Shown: positions 45,988 to 56,606 of the stretch, piece after piece
How positions within the stretch are numbered: position 1 is the stretch's first letter
How the letters are laid out: each line of letters begins with the position of its first letter
Source of the DNA: Bdellovibrionia bacterium
GTDB taxonomy: Bacteria > Bdellovibrionota > Bdellovibrionia > Bdellovibrionales > JAGQZY01
NCBI GenBank assembly: GCA_030427805.1
Contig: JAUICP010000001.1
Location: 124,001 to 188,000, forward strand
Direction: 5' to 3'
Length of the DNA stretch: 64,000 nt
The notes under the pieces: model-generated
What the model was told of the DNA's origin: nothing
Databases searched by the model: none
The model's input: only the letters and a program-made list of their open reading frames with translations
Made by a program: the position numbers and the translations under genes

Positions 45988-47649
45988 ATGAAAGAATCTC
46001 CTACTGAAAATTCAGAAGAAACAAAACCGAAACCAACTCGCAAGAAAAGCACGAAAAAAGTTGTCGATGTAAAAGCGGATAAGGCGGAAGCCAGTGAAAA
46101 GTCTTCGGATTCTGAAGCGCCAGTAGAAGCTAAATCAAATGATGGTGGAGATTATGATGGTGGAGATGATCAAGGCTCTAGAGAGAGTCGCGGTCATAGA
46201 AGCAATCAAAGACGAGGTAAGAGTCAGGGCGGCAAAGGATCAGGTCGCGGTGGAAAACGCCATAACCACAGGCAGGGATCTAATAGAGGGAACTACCAGC
46301 GAGATAACAGCGGTATTTACGATGATATCGAGCACGTCCCAGTGAGTGGCGGCGATGATGTCGATCTCTCAGACATTAATCTCTCTGATGAAGAAAAGGC
46401 CACTTTGAGTTCAAAAGAGCTAAAATCTCGTAAGATTGAAGATGTGGTTGCTTTGGCTACAAAGTTGAAAATTGAAAATGCTGCGGGAATGAGAAGACAG
46501 GATCTTGTTTTTGAAACCCTTAAGCGTGCCGCACGTTTAGGTGATATTTTTGGTGATGGAGTTTTAGAAATCCTGCCTGATGGCTACGGATTCCTTCGCT
46601 CACCCGATTACAACTATTTACCAGGACCCGATGACATATACGTCAGTCCTTCGCAAATTCGTCGATTCGGTCTTCGTACGGGTGACACGATCAGTGGGAC
46701 GGTTCGCCCACCTAAGGATGGTGAAAGGTATTTCGCTTTACTCAAGGTTGAAACTCTCAATCACGAAACCCCTGAGGCAGCTAAAAAGAAAATTCTTTTT
46801 GATAACCTCACACCTCTTTACCCTGAGAATAGACTCACTCTTGAGCACGTTCCTAATGACTATACGACTCGAGTGGTAGATCTCATGGCGCCCCTTGGAA
46901 TGGGCCAGAGAGCCTTGATTGTCGCTCCGCCAAGAACTGGTAAAACCGTACTCCTACAGAACATTGCTAATGCAATTTCGACCAATCACCCTGAAGTGAA
47001 ATTGATAGTCCTTCTCATTGATGAACGACCTGAGGAAGTGACTGATATGATCCGCTCGGTAAAGGGTGAAGTTATCAGCTCGACTTTTGACGAGCAGCCA
47101 ACCAGACACGTGCAAGTTGCTGAAATGGTTATTGAAAAAGCCAAGCGTCTGGTTGAACACAAACACGATGTTGTCATTTTACTCGATTCGATCACTCGAT
47201 TGGCTCGAGCTTACAATACGGTGGTTCCGCCATCTGGAAAGATTCTTTCTGGTGGTGTGGACTCCAATGCCCTTCACAAGCCAAAGCGCTTTTTTGGAGC
47301 GGCTAGAAATATCGAAGAGGGTGGTAGTTTAACGATTATTGCTACGGCCCTTGTAGATACCGGATCTAGGATGGATGAGGTTATTTTCGAGGAATTTAAG
47401 GGGACAGGTAATGCTGAGATCCACCTCGATCGCAAGCTTATGGAGAAGCGTATCTTCCCTTGTATGGACATTAACAAGTCAGGTACGAGGAAAGAAGACT
47501 TACTCATAGATAAGGGAGACCTCAACCGACTCTGGATTCTTAGGAAAGTCCTAGCTCCAATGAGTGTCGTCGATAGTATGGAGTTTTTGATCGATAAGCT
47601 CGAAAATACCAAGACGAACGACGAATTCCTCAAATCGATGAACGGTTAG
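45988..47649 (+). CDS. rho: Transcription termination factor Rho with a long disordered N-terminal extension
   Basis: A 553-residue Rho hexamer subunit. Residues about 140-553 align with E. coli Rho from its start: helical N-domain, [16 protein letters not shown] (RNA-binding OB fold), Walker A in [24 protein letters not shown] (Walker B region) and [21 protein letters not shown] (Q/R loops). Residues 1-140 are an extra low-complexity segment: Lys/Glu-rich at first, then Arg/Gly/Asn/Gln-rich (61-105), then acidic. Such insertions in other bacteria can add RNA binding or phase separation. It heads the rho-rpmE-prfA-prmC-murA block. Confidence 0.96.
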   Translation: MKESPTENSEETKPKPTRKKSTKKVVDVKADKAEASEKSSDSEAPVEAKSNDGGDYDGGDDQGSRESRGHRSNQRRGKSQGGKGSGRGGKRHNHRQGSNRGNYQRDNSGIYDDIEHVPVSGGDDVDLSDINLSDEEKATLSSKELKSRKIEDVVALATKLKIENAAGMRRQDLVFETLKRAARLGDIFGDGVLEILPDGYGFLRSPDYNYLPGPDDIYVSPSQIRRFGLRTGDTISGTVRPPKDGERYFALLKVETLNHETPEAAKKKILFDNLTPLYPENRLTLEHVPNDYTTRVVDLMAPLGMGQRALIVAPPRTGKTVLLQNIANAISTNHPEVKLIVLLIDERPEEVTDMIRSVKGEVISSTFDEQPTRHVQVAEMVIEKAKRLVEHKHDVVILLDSITRLARAYNTVVPPSGKILSGGVDSNALHKPKRFFGAARNIEEGGSLTIIATALVDTGSRMDEVIFEEFKGTGNAEIHLDRKLMEKRIFPCMDINKSGTRKEDLLIDKGDLNRLWILRKVLAPMSVVDSMEFLIDKLENTKTNDEFLKSMNG

Positions 47650-47651
47650 TC

Positions 47652-47680
47652 AACTAAATACGGGTAATTACTTAGTTTTT
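47652..47680 (+). terminator. Weak terminator after rho
   Basis: AACTAA and TTAGTT, with an inner TA/TA pair after a mismatch, form an AT-rich stem followed by TTT. It is three bases after the rho stop. The low stem GC makes it uncertain. Confidence 0.4.
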
Positions 47681-47813
47681 AATCAGCCCCCTATATTTAG
47701 GTTTAAGCTTTTGTTAAAACCCTAGGTATGGGTCTAGGTTGTGGATAACTCAGTGGAAATTGAGGATAAGCTCATTTTTTTTGCGCAAAAACACCTTATT
47801 TTTCACTTGGTGC

Positions 47814-47842
47814 TCGACTTTTGAGCAGGATTGGCATATAGT
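47814..47842 (+). promoter_or_regulatory. Candidate promoter of rpmE
   Basis: TCGACT (-35, four of six matches) and TATAGT (-10, five of six) are 17 bases apart. The start point would be near 47849, about 23 bases before the rpmE ATG. Confidence 0.45.
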
Positions 47843-47871
47843 CTTGCTCTATTTTTTGAGAGGATCGTGCG

Positions 47872-48126
47872 ATGAAAAAAGATATTCATCCTAATTTTAG
47901 AGAAGTTGTTTTTCGTGATGTTTCTTGTGACTTCATGTTCTTAACCAAGTCTACAGTTGAAGCCAAAGATACGGTTGAATTTGAGGGTAAAACCTATCCC
48001 GTCGTTAATGTGGATATTTCAAGTGAGTCTCACCCTTTCTTTACCGGGAAGCAAAAGCTTGTCGATTCTGAGGGACGTGTTGAGCGCTTTAAGAAGAAAT
48101 TCTCTCGCTACCAGAAGAAAAACTAG
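47872..48126 (+). CDS. rpmE2: Ribosomal protein bL31, type B (zinc-free)
   Basis: An 84-residue protein with the type B start MKKDIHPNFREVVFRDVS and the SHPFFTGKQKLVDSEGRVERFKKKF core. The CxxC pairs of the zinc-binding type A are absent. L31 bridges the ribosomal subunits. In many bacteria type B replaces type A when zinc is scarce; here it appears in the position next to rho where rpmE is usual, so it may be the only copy. GAGAGGATC precedes the ATG. Confidence 0.94.
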   Translation: MKKDIHPNFREVVFRDVSCDFMFLTKSTVEAKDTVEFEGKTYPVVNVDISSESHPFFTGKQKLVDSEGRVERFKKKFSRYQKKN

Positions 48127-48147
48127 ATTCTTTGCAAAATCTATGGA

Positions 48148-48169
48148 GCCATTCATAATTGTGAATGGC
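48148..48169. repeat. Perfect inverted repeat between rpmE and prfA
   Basis: GCCATTCA and TGAATGGC (8 bp) enclose a 6-base loop, immediately upstream of the terminator at 48179-48205. Two stem-loops in a row separate rpmE from prfA. Confidence 0.55.
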
Positions 48170-48178
48170 AATGTAAAA

Positions 48179-48205
48179 AGCCGCCACTTGTGCGGCTCTT
48201 TTTTT
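48179..48205 (+). terminator. Terminator directly upstream of prfA
   Basis: AGCCGC and GCGGCT form a 6-bp GC-rich stem with a 7-base loop, followed by CTTTTTTT. It ends 11 bases before the prfA ATG, so it terminates rpmE transcripts and could also act as an attenuator for prfA. Confidence 0.82.
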
Positions 48206-48215
48206 GGATTTTATT

Positions 48216-49289
48216 ATGTTTTCAAAACTTGATGACGTTGAAAAACGTTTTGAAGAGCTTAATCATGAGCTTTCAAATCCCGATGTGACGAGCAACCAAG
48301 ATAAGTACCGCTCTCTAATGAAAGAAGTCTCTGATCTAGAGCCTGTTGTTAAAACCTATCGAGAGTTTAAATCAGTGAGCAATGACATCGCTGGCTCAAA
48401 AGAAATCCTAGAAAATGAATCAGACGAAGAAATGAGGACTCTAGCTAAAGAGGAAATTTCTGAAAAGGAAAAGGCTCTTGAGACGCTCGAGTCAGAGCTT
48501 AAAATTCTTCTCCTTCCTAAAGATCCTAATGACGATAAAGATATCATTCTAGAGATTCGAGCTGGAGCCGGTGGAGATGAGGCCTCACTTTTTGCCGAAG
48601 AGCTTTTTAAAGCATACACTCACTTCGCTTCGACAAATGGATGGCGGGTTGATTTAATGTCAATTGCCGAGGGAAATGCAGGCGGATACAAAGAAGTGAT
48701 AGCGAATATTTCTGGAGACCGTGTCTATTCAAAATTGAAATATGAAAGTGGTGTACACCGCGTACAGCGAGTTCCAAAAACAGAATCCCAAGGACGTGTA
48801 CATACATCGACTATTACGGTAGCAGTCATTCCTGAGGCTGAAGAGGTCGATGTCGAAATCGACAAAAACGACATTCGCATCGATGTCATGCGAGCAAGTG
48901 GAGCCGGTGGCCAGCACGTTAACACAACTGATTCAGCGGTCCGTCTGACCCACGAGCCGAGCGGTATCGTGGTCTATTGCCAAGAAGAAAAGTCTCAACA
49001 CAAAAACAGGGACAAGGCCTTCAAGGTTCTATATGCGCGCCTAAAGGCCATTGAAGAAGAGAAGGCCATGAAAGAGGCTTCTGATGCTCGGCTTTCGCAA
49101 ATAGGAACGGGCGATCGTTCCGAGAGGATACGAACCTATAATTTTCCGCAATCCAGACTGACGGATCATCGAATTGGCCTTACAATACACTCTTTAACAG
49201 AGGTCATGGGTGGTCACCTTGAAAACGTAATTGAACCACTCATTGCTCACTTTCAAGCTGAGGCACTTAAGGCTCAAAAGGATCACTAA
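48216..49289 (+). CDS. prfA: Peptide chain release factor 1
   Basis: Starting at ATG 48216 the protein has 357 residues, the normal RF1 length. The catalytic GGQ is in [19 protein letters not shown], and the UAG/UAA-reading region lies upstream ([28 protein letters not shown] with the PxT-type tripeptide context). It releases peptides at UAA and UAG. prmC, whose product methylates the GGQ glutamine, begins 1 base after the stop. Confidence 0.96.
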   Translation: MFSKLDDVEKRFEELNHELSNPDVTSNQDKYRSLMKEVSDLEPVVKTYREFKSVSNDIAGSKEILENESDEEMRTLAKEEISEKEKALETLESELKILLLPKDPNDDKDIILEIRAGAGGDEASLFAEELFKAYTHFASTNGWRVDLMSIAEGNAGGYKEVIANISGDRVYSKLKYESGVHRVQRVPKTESQGRVHTSTITVAVIPEAEEVDVEIDKNDIRIDVMRASGAGGQHVNTTDSAVRLTHEPSGIVVYCQEEKSQHKNRDKAFKVLYARLKAIEEEKAMKEASDARLSQIGTGDRSERIRTYNFPQSRLTDHRIGLTIHSLTEVMGGHLENVIEPLIAHFQAEALKAQKDH

Positions 49290-49290
49290 G

Positions 49291-50157
49291 ATGCAAGTCA
49301 CTGAAGTCCTGAATCGCACCATTGGTTTTTTCAAAAAAAAGGGATTTGAGTCAGCACGTTTAGAATCAGAACTTCTAATTTCTTCGGCCCTTGGTTGGCA
49401 GAGAATCGATCTTTATTCTAAATTTGAATATCCACTTAGTGTTGAACAAATGAATGCGTGTCGTGAACTCGTCAAGCGCAGGACCGATGGTGAGCCCATA
49501 GCCTATATTCTTGGTGAAAAGGGCTTTTATCAAGACGACTTCAAAGTAGGTCCTGGAGTACTTATCCCAAGACCCGAGACTGAAACAATTGTTGATGAGG
49601 TCGAAAAGCTAAGAAATGAATTAGAAGGTGAAGCTCTGATTTTTGATTTTGGTTGTGGCAGTGGATGTTTGGGTCTTTCATTATTGCGTGTATTACCAGG
49701 GGCGCGATTAGCGGGCTTTGATATTTCCGAAACTTGTGTCTCATATTCAAAGGAAAATGCCGAAGCTCTAGGATTAGAATCATCCAGCCAGTTTTTTCAG
49801 AATGATGTGGCAAGCTTAAACTTAAGTGACATGGCCTTGGAAGCCCCCGATCTGATCGTGGCTAACCCCCCTTACATTGCCAAAGATGATCCCGAAGTGG
49901 CCGAAGATGTAAAAAGTTTTGAGCCAAGTGAGGCTTTGTTTTCGGAAGATGATGGCCTTGCCCATATTAAAGGTTGGGCATTGAAAGCTTCAGAATTACT
50001 CAAGCCAGGTGGATTTTACTTTTTTGAAATCGGGCATAGACAAGGTCAAGTTTGCAAAGATTTACTTGAGCAAGATCTCGGTTTTTCACATATTGAAGTG
50101 ATAAAAGATTTGTCCGGAAAAGATCGAGTTATTAGAGCTCAAAAGGAATTGAGGTAG
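49291..50157 (+). CDS. prmC: Release factor glutamine methyltransferase PrmC
   Basis: Starting at ATG 49291 (288 residues), one base after prfA. The N-terminal helical RF-binding domain is followed by the SAM fold (FDFGCGSGCLGLSLL) and the catalytic NPPY motif (LIVANPPYIAKDD). GVLIPRPETE is also typical. It methylates the glutamine of GGQ in RF1/RF2. murA starts 2 bases after its stop. Confidence 0.96.
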   Translation: MQVTEVLNRTIGFFKKKGFESARLESELLISSALGWQRIDLYSKFEYPLSVEQMNACRELVKRRTDGEPIAYILGEKGFYQDDFKVGPGVLIPRPETETIVDEVEKLRNELEGEALIFDFGCGSGCLGLSLLRVLPGARLAGFDISETCVSYSKENAEALGLESSSQFFQNDVASLNLSDMALEAPDLIVANPPYIAKDDPEVAEDVKSFEPSEALFSEDDGLAHIKGWALKASELLKPGGFYFFEIGHRQGQVCKDLLEQDLGFSHIEVIKDLSGKDRVIRAQKELR

Positions 50158-50159
50158 TC

Positions 50160-51416
50160 ATGGATAAAATGTTAGTTCAAGGTGGCAATAGCCTCAGAGG
50201 CGATGTTGCTGTAAGTGGAGCAAAAAACTCAGCTCTTATTTTGATGTTTGCCTCCCTTCTCGCTGAGGGAAAGCATGAATTGACTAACGTTCCCAACCTT
50301 ATGGATGTTCGTTCGGCAAAAACTTTGCTCGAAGCGCTTAACTGTAAAGTTGAATTTTCTAACGGAAGACTTTCAATCGATGTCAGCAAGCCTGAAAAGC
50401 TTGTTGCTGAATACGACCTAGTAAGAAAAATGCGGGCTTCAATTTTATGCCTTGGACCCATGTTAAGTAAGTATGGCGAAGCTTCAGTCAGTTTACCTGG
50501 CGGTTGTGCCATCGGGTCTCGCCCTATTAATTTACACCTTGAAGCTCTAAAAGCGATGGGTGCTGAAATTGAAATTGATAAAGGCTACGTACATGCCAAA
50601 TGCCCGCGACTCCAGGGCACTGAAATCCTATTTGAGTTTGCAACCGTCGGTGGAACCGAAAATGTGATGATGGCTGCAAGCCTTGCTGAGGGTGTAACAA
50701 CCATCGAGAATGCCGCTAAAGAACCAGAAATTGTCGACCTTGCTAATTACCTCAATAAGATGGGCGCGAAAATCACTGGTGCAGGTAGTAGTATTATTCG
50801 TATCGAAGGTGTCGAGAAGCTAAATGCAACTGAACATAGAGTTATGCCCGACCGAATCGAGGCCGGAACCCTAGCCATTGCAGGCGCAATTACATCGGGA
50901 GACATCGTTATTAGAGATTGTGAGCCTCTTCATTTAGATGCCCTTTTGTCGAAATTAAGAGACACGGGTGTTGGTGTTCACGTAGAAAGCCAGTCCATAG
51001 CCATCAAGGGTGTTAAAGAGTGGAGAGCTGTCGATATTACAACGGCTCCTCATCCAGCCTTCCCAACGGATCTTCAGGCCCAGTTCATGGCCTTTATGAC
51101 TTTGGCTAATGGAACTTCAGTCATTTCAGAAACGGTTTTCGAAAATCGATTTATGCACGTTACAGAGTTAATTCGCATGAATGCGGATATAACACCCAAA
51201 ACAAGGGTGGCAGTCGTTCGTGGTAAGCCTGGGGGCCTAGTAGGGGCTCCAGTCATGGCAACGGATCTAAGGGCAAGTGCGAGCTTGGTGCTTGCTGGGT
51301 TGGCGGCCAGTGGAGAGACTGAAGTTAATCGTATTTATCATCTCGATCGAGGGTATGAAAAGCTGGAAGAAAAGCTATCCAAACTCGGTGCTCAAATTAA
51401 GAGAATCAAAGAATAA
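50160..51416 (+). CDS. murA: UDP-N-acetylglucosamine 1-carboxyvinyltransferase MurA
   Basis: A 418-residue enzyme, the first committed step of peptidoglycan precursor synthesis. Catalytic Cys116 is in LPGGCAIGSRPINLHL, matching Cys115 of E. coli and the fosfomycin target. VSGAKNSAL at the N-terminus and HPAFPTDLQAQFMA are family signatures. It ends the rho-rpmE-prfA-prmC-murA series and is followed by a strong hairpin. Confidence 0.97.
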   Translation: MDKMLVQGGNSLRGDVAVSGAKNSALILMFASLLAEGKHELTNVPNLMDVRSAKTLLEALNCKVEFSNGRLSIDVSKPEKLVAEYDLVRKMRASILCLGPMLSKYGEASVSLPGGCAIGSRPINLHLEALKAMGAEIEIDKGYVHAKCPRLQGTEILFEFATVGGTENVMMAASLAEGVTTIENAAKEPEIVDLANYLNKMGAKITGAGSSIIRIEGVEKLNATEHRVMPDRIEAGTLAIAGAITSGDIVIRDCEPLHLDALLSKLRDTGVGVHVESQSIAIKGVKEWRAVDITTAPHPAFPTDLQAQFMAFMTLANGTSVISETVFENRFMHVTELIRMNADITPKTRVAVVRGKPGGLVGAPVMATDLRASASLVLAGLAASGETEVNRIYHLDRGYEKLEEKLSKLGAQIKRIKE

Positions 51417-51451
51417 AAAAACCTCGACTTCGGAGGGGTTTGAAGTCGAGG
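51415..51451. terminator. Hairpin between murA and the small secreted peptide gene; T run on the minus strand
   Basis: CCTCGACTTC and GAAGTCGAGG form a perfect 10-bp stem with a 10-base loop. On the minus strand seven T follow the stem, so it is a textbook terminator for the minus-strand gene at 51514-51660. On the plus strand it lies just after the murA stop but has no T run. Confidence 0.82.
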
Positions 51452-51513
51452 TGGAAAAAACAAGAGTCAACTTTCGGAGGGGGATGAAAGAGAGACTCTA
51501 AAGATTGCCCGTT

Positions 51514-51660
51514 TTACCGAGCAATTTTGGTTCTAGACGTATCATGTGAGTAAGGTGTTTTTGCCTGTGAGCTCTCAAGGTTAAGAGCATCTGATTTCGC
51601 CAAGCCGGAAATTAAAAGAACTATAACTATGTAGGTAACAATTAAAATCGTGCGCAACAT
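51514..51660 (-). CDS. Small secreted peptide, 48 residues
   Basis: On the minus strand an ATG at 51658-51660 is preceded by GAGG six bases upstream and opens a 48-codon frame. The N-terminus is a clear signal peptide (MLRTILIVTYIVIVLLISGLA, about 1-21, with a likely cut before KSDALN). The mature part is about 25 residues, polar, without cysteines. A strong terminator for this strand lies 60 bases downstream at 51415-51451. Gene-like signals at both ends support it. I do not recognise the product. Confidence 0.6.
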   Translation of the reverse strand: MLRTILIVTYIVIVLLISGLAKSDALNLESSQAKTPYSHDTSRTKIAR

Positions 51661-51933
51661 CCAATCCTCACCCCATTGGAAAAAGCAAGCCGAGTGCCAA
51701 TGTTTCAGGGTGAAACAGTCTTAAATTCATTTTCAAATGCAAAATAAACCCCTCTAAGCTTTCACTGGTATAAGGCTGGGATTAAATTCTCTGGAATAGC
51801 TAAAAATTTATGATTATCGTATACTTAGCCTCTGGTTCCTGAATGGTGCTAAAACCCAAGGTGGAACTGGAAAAATCGAAGTTTTACATTTGTAACGCTG
51901 CGAATTAATTTAAGTTTTTAGTACAATAGGGTT
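51661..51933. other. Divergent intergenic region of 273 bases
   Basis: It separates the small secreted peptide gene from the GYF-TM-TPR gene and must hold both promoters. TACAAT at 51922-51927 is a -10-like box six bases before the downstream ATG. Nothing else stands out. Confidence 0.4.
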
Positions 51934-54810
51934 ATGGCTGATAAAAAAATTCGTTGGCTTGTAAGAGATCCAGACGGAAAAATATATGGTCCGCTTTCAA
52001 CCGAGCGCGTCCTACAACAAATCAGTGCCGGTTTTTTTAGGGGTGAGGAAGACGTCAGCCTCTATCCCAATGGCAAATGGATTTCTATATCAGTCGAGCC
52101 ACAGTTCTACGACCAACTTCTCGATGTTCTAGATAGCGAAATAAAAAGTAAGTCTAAACAGCCCGACAAACCAAAAGACACGCCCAAAGAAGATGTGAAA
52201 GAAATAAAGCTTGGCCCCGAAGTCAGTAAAACTGGTGAGCCGCCGGCGGGATTTGAGCGGGGAAAGGCCCATGCCGAAGTTCAAGACCATCAGGCCGATA
52301 CCTATGGTGGAGTGGACTCTGATGAAGTTGTTTCGCGAATGGATTACGAAGAATCTGAAGCTGAGGACGATGAAGAGGTCATCGAGTTAACTGATGTTCA
52401 TCAAATTGAAAAAAGAGAAAAAGTTAAAGCATCTCGCCTCCCGCTTCTTGTTTTTGCCGTCCTCTGTATAGCTATCATTAGCCTTCTTTTTATAAAAGAA
52501 GACGACAGTGTAAAAATAAGACTGCTTCCGACTTCTGATAAAAAGCGCGATATGAATAACCAACAAGTGGCAGTCAAATTTCAAAAAGCCATCAGTTATT
52601 TTGAGCTTGATACTCACAATAATTACAAAAGAGCCCAGAGCGAACTAGTACAAATAGTTGATAGTCAAACGAGGGTGCCAGACCCTTACGAACTTCTTTG
52701 TATGACCTATCATTATTTGTGGCCGTTTTCTTACCAAGACTCTAAAGATATAAACACCATTAAAACGGTCGTTAAGAAGATTAAATTGATAAACCCAACC
52801 TCGCGAGCGGCAGTTGTATGTACTATTGTTGAATTACTTGCTGTCGGTCGCTACCAAGAGGCCAGTGGTTTATCCTCTAATACTTTACGATCGTTTCCTC
52901 AATATGTTTTTGTGAATCAAATTTACGGCGAATTATTGGCCGCAAGAAAACAATATGAGACGGCTAAGTACTATTTTAACCAAGCAAAGGTCCTTTGGAA
53001 TAAAAAGCCACCGTGGCTCGGTCCTAAGGTACACGAAGCAAGAATGTACACAAAAATCAAGGGGCCTGATGAACAGCAATATATGTCCTATGCGTACCGA
53101 CTGTATCGTGAAGTTCTGAAAGCGAACAATAACCACTCAGTAGCCAAGGTTGAATTAGGAAAAATCGAATTCGACTATTTCAAACATGTCGATAAAGGTT
53201 TGTCCCTGGTAAAAGATGGTCTCAATGGTGTCGAACGACTACCTAAATCAATTGAGGTTGATGCTTTTGTTACGCTCGCTAAAATTCACAAGCGCCGTAA
53301 CGAGCGGCAAATTGCCCTTGAATATGCGCAGAGGGCCTTTTCGATTAACTCCAGTAACAGAGAGAGTAAAGACCTAATTGTCGAACTTGGAGGAATGGAG
53401 AAACTGCGAAACACTAAGATGAAAGACCGCGAACTTCTTTATGTCGGGGATCAGTTTGTAAAGGCAGGAGATTGTTTTGCGGCCCAAGCGGAATTTAAAG
53501 CGGCATTTGAAGTTGATTCTACGAATGGGATAGCGGCGATGAAGGCTGCGAAATGTTTATGGGAGCTCAATCAAAGTGAAGAGGCCATTGTATGGCTTAA
53601 AAAAGCGGTTCAAGCAGATCCGAAGCTGACCACAGCCTATGTTCTTTTGGCCGATTACTTTAGTCAGCGCTTTGATTACCTCAATGCGGTAAAAGTTTTA
53701 AAGAAAATTCGTCGGATTAACCCCCGTAGTTATGAAGTTTACAGAGGGTATGCTCTGGTCCAACTCAGGCGAAGAAATTATAAAGGGGCCGTCGTTTCGG
53801 GATCAAAAGCTCTTCAACTTTACGAAACTGATGTGGATACTCTTTTGATTTTGGCCCGAGCCTATATGGGTGTTGAAGAGTACAACGATGCTTTAAAAAT
53901 GATAAGCCGAGCCATTGAGTTAGATAATAACAACGTGGACGCTCACTGTATTTATGCGAAGGTCATTGCGGGCCTGAGAGGTCCTAGTCGTGGTATTGAT
54001 TATCTCCGCAACAAGATCAACGACTATCCTAAGATTTCAGCTTATCGCGAAGCCCTTGGTGATATTTATCGAACCGAAGAAAACTTCAGAATGGCCAGTG
54101 ATTTATACAATCAAGTTGTCCAATTAGAACCGAATAATAAAAAGGCTTTTCTTAAGCTGGGAGAAATCATTCAGCAAGAAAGTCAGTCTCGATCGTCGAT
54201 CAACCGAGCACTGGAGATATACTTGCGAGCTGCGGCCCTCGATCCATCCGATGCTAATCCCATCTTTCTAACAGGAAAGCTCTATTTAGATATTCGCAAA
54301 TATGGATTGGCCTTAAAGCAATTTAGAAGAGTGATCGAGATTAACCCTCGGTTTCCTCTTGCGCATTTTTATGCTGGTCAGGCAGCACTGGAATTACAAC
54401 AGTATCCAGAGGCCTTGGAATACTCCAAGGCCGAGAGAAATATCAATCCAGGCTTAGCCGAATCTTACTTACTAGCAGCCGATGCCTATTTTCGACTTAA
54501 ACAGTTTCAAAACTGTGCTGAAGAATATCAAAAGGCCACTTCGCGAAGTCAGCTTGGATCCATGGTCTACGTCAAACTAGGGCGCTGTTATCGCCTGGCC
54601 GGCGCTCTTGATTCGGCTGTATCCTCACTTAAATTAGCTTCGGTGCAAGAGTCGGGAAATCCCCTAATCTACCTAGAGTTCGGAAAGGTTTATGAGATGC
54701 AGGGAAGTAACGATGCAGCTATAGAAGCTTTCGAAAAGTACCTTGCATTAGCTCCCAACGCCCCGGACAAGAGTCGTGTTACAGCAAAAATTCGCGCACT
54801 CGCTAATTGA
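51934..54810 (+). CDS. GYF-domain / membrane helix / TPR-repeat protein
   Basis: A 958-residue protein. Residues 1-68 are a GYF_2-type domain (WLVRDPDGKIYGPLSTERVL, GFFRGEEDVSLYPNGKW). An acidic linker follows (about 70-165), then basic residues and one membrane helix (about 169-187). The rest (about 200-958) is a series of at least ten TPR-like repeats (for example LEYAQRAFSINSSNRE, AIVWLKKAVQADPKLTTAYVLLADYF). By the positive-inside rule the GYF domain is cytoplasmic and the TPR array periplasmic. GYF_2 domains bind short proline-containing peptides; TPRs bind proteins. It probably is a transmembrane scaffold. A -10-like box lies exactly before the ATG with no Shine-Dalgarno. Confidence 0.8.
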   Translation: MADKKIRWLVRDPDGKIYGPLSTERVLQQISAGFFRGEEDVSLYPNGKWISISVEPQFYDQLLDVLDSEIKSKSKQPDKPKDTPKEDVKEIKLGPEVSKTGEPPAGFERGKAHAEVQDHQADTYGGVDSDEVVSRMDYEESEAEDDEEVIELTDVHQIEKREKVKASRLPLLVFAVLCIAIISLLFIKEDDSVKIRLLPTSDKKRDMNNQQVAVKFQKAISYFELDTHNNYKRAQSELVQIVDSQTRVPDPYELLCMTYHYLWPFSYQDSKDINTIKTVVKKIKLINPTSRAAVVCTIVELLAVGRYQEASGLSSNTLRSFPQYVFVNQIYGELLAARKQYETAKYYFNQAKVLWNKKPPWLGPKVHEARMYTKIKGPDEQQYMSYAYRLYREVLKANNNHSVAKVELGKIEFDYFKHVDKGLSLVKDGLNGVERLPKSIEVDAFVTLAKIHKRRNERQIALEYAQRAFSINSSNRESKDLIVELGGMEKLRNTKMKDRELLYVGDQFVKAGDCFAAQAEFKAAFEVDSTNGIAAMKAAKCLWELNQSEEAIVWLKKAVQADPKLTTAYVLLADYFSQRFDYLNAVKVLKKIRRINPRSYEVYRGYALVQLRRRNYKGAVVSGSKALQLYETDVDTLLILARAYMGVEEYNDALKMISRAIELDNNNVDAHCIYAKVIAGLRGPSRGIDYLRNKINDYPKISAYREALGDIYRTEENFRMASDLYNQVVQLEPNNKKAFLKLGEIIQQESQSRSSINRALEIYLRAAALDPSDANPIFLTGKLYLDIRKYGLALKQFRRVIEINPRFPLAHFYAGQAALELQQYPEALEYSKAERNINPGLAESYLLAADAYFRLKQFQNCAEEYQKATSRSQLGSMVYVKLGRCYRLAGALDSAVSSLKLASVQESGNPLIYLEFGKVYEMQGSNDAAIEAFEKYLALAPNAPDKSRVTAKIRALAN

Positions 54811-54857
54811 TTTTCCAATGCCTTGATTCGTGTTAGAGTCGTGAAGAGAGGTGCTTA

Positions 54858-55154
54858 ATGAGCGGTTTATCTTCAAAAATTCAAATCCATTTTAAAAATT
54901 CATCCGGTTCATTGCTTCTATTTGGCTTTAGGGTCATCACTGGAGGGATGTTGGGGCTCAGTTTTGCCCTGATCGGCGATGAGCTGGTTAATTACGGCCT
55001 TTTCATGTTTCTTTTCGTGATCACCGCTATCGCGCTCAGTTTTTTGCGAATTTCTCGCCATTGGAGCGCGGTTTCCGTATTTGTCTTTAATCTTATTTGC
55101 GTTCTTTTAGGCATGCTGCTAAGGCTTTATATCGTAGTCGCCCCAGGGGCCTGA
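54858..55154 (+). CDS. Small membrane protein of unknown function
   Basis: A 98-residue protein with about three membrane helices (about 18-38, 45-63, 70-95) and a short polar N-terminus. GAGAGG precedes the ATG. It lies 47 bases after the GYF-TPR gene and 21 bases before serS, so it may be part of that transcript. No family recognised. Confidence 0.65.
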   Translation: MSGLSSKIQIHFKNSSGSLLLFGFRVITGGMLGLSFALIGDELVNYGLFMFLFVITAIALSFLRISRHWSAVSVFVFNLICVLLGMLLRLYIVVAPGA

Positions 55155-55175
55155 ACCGAGCAAAAGGTATCCTAA

Positions 55176-56477
<1,302 letters not shown>

Positions 56478-56491
56478 TAATAGCTATTTAT

Positions 56492-56527
56492 GGGCTTTTC
56501 TCCACAGATTATGTGGAGTCTCAGCCC
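56492..56527. repeat. Nested inverted repeat after serS
   Basis: An inner perfect stem CTCCACA/TGTGGAG with a 5-base loop is enclosed by an outer stem GGGCT/AGCCC. There is no T tract after it. It may end the serS message by Rho or protect its 3' end. Confidence 0.55.
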
Positions 56528-56606
56528 AATCTCTAGGCATCAGTTCGTTTTTCAAAAGCAAAATAAATGATTGAATTGTGGTTCAGTTTTCTATAGGGTC
56601 GTCCGC

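Noticed and set aside
47740-47769. A perfect DnaA box (TGTGGATAA at 47740-47748) and a one-mismatch copy at 47761-47769 between rho and rpmE, plus a perfect box at 56760-56768
   Set aside because: A given 9-mer is expected about once per two windows of this size on both strands. There is no cluster, no AT-rich unwinding region with repeats and no dnaA or dnaN nearby, so an origin is not supported.
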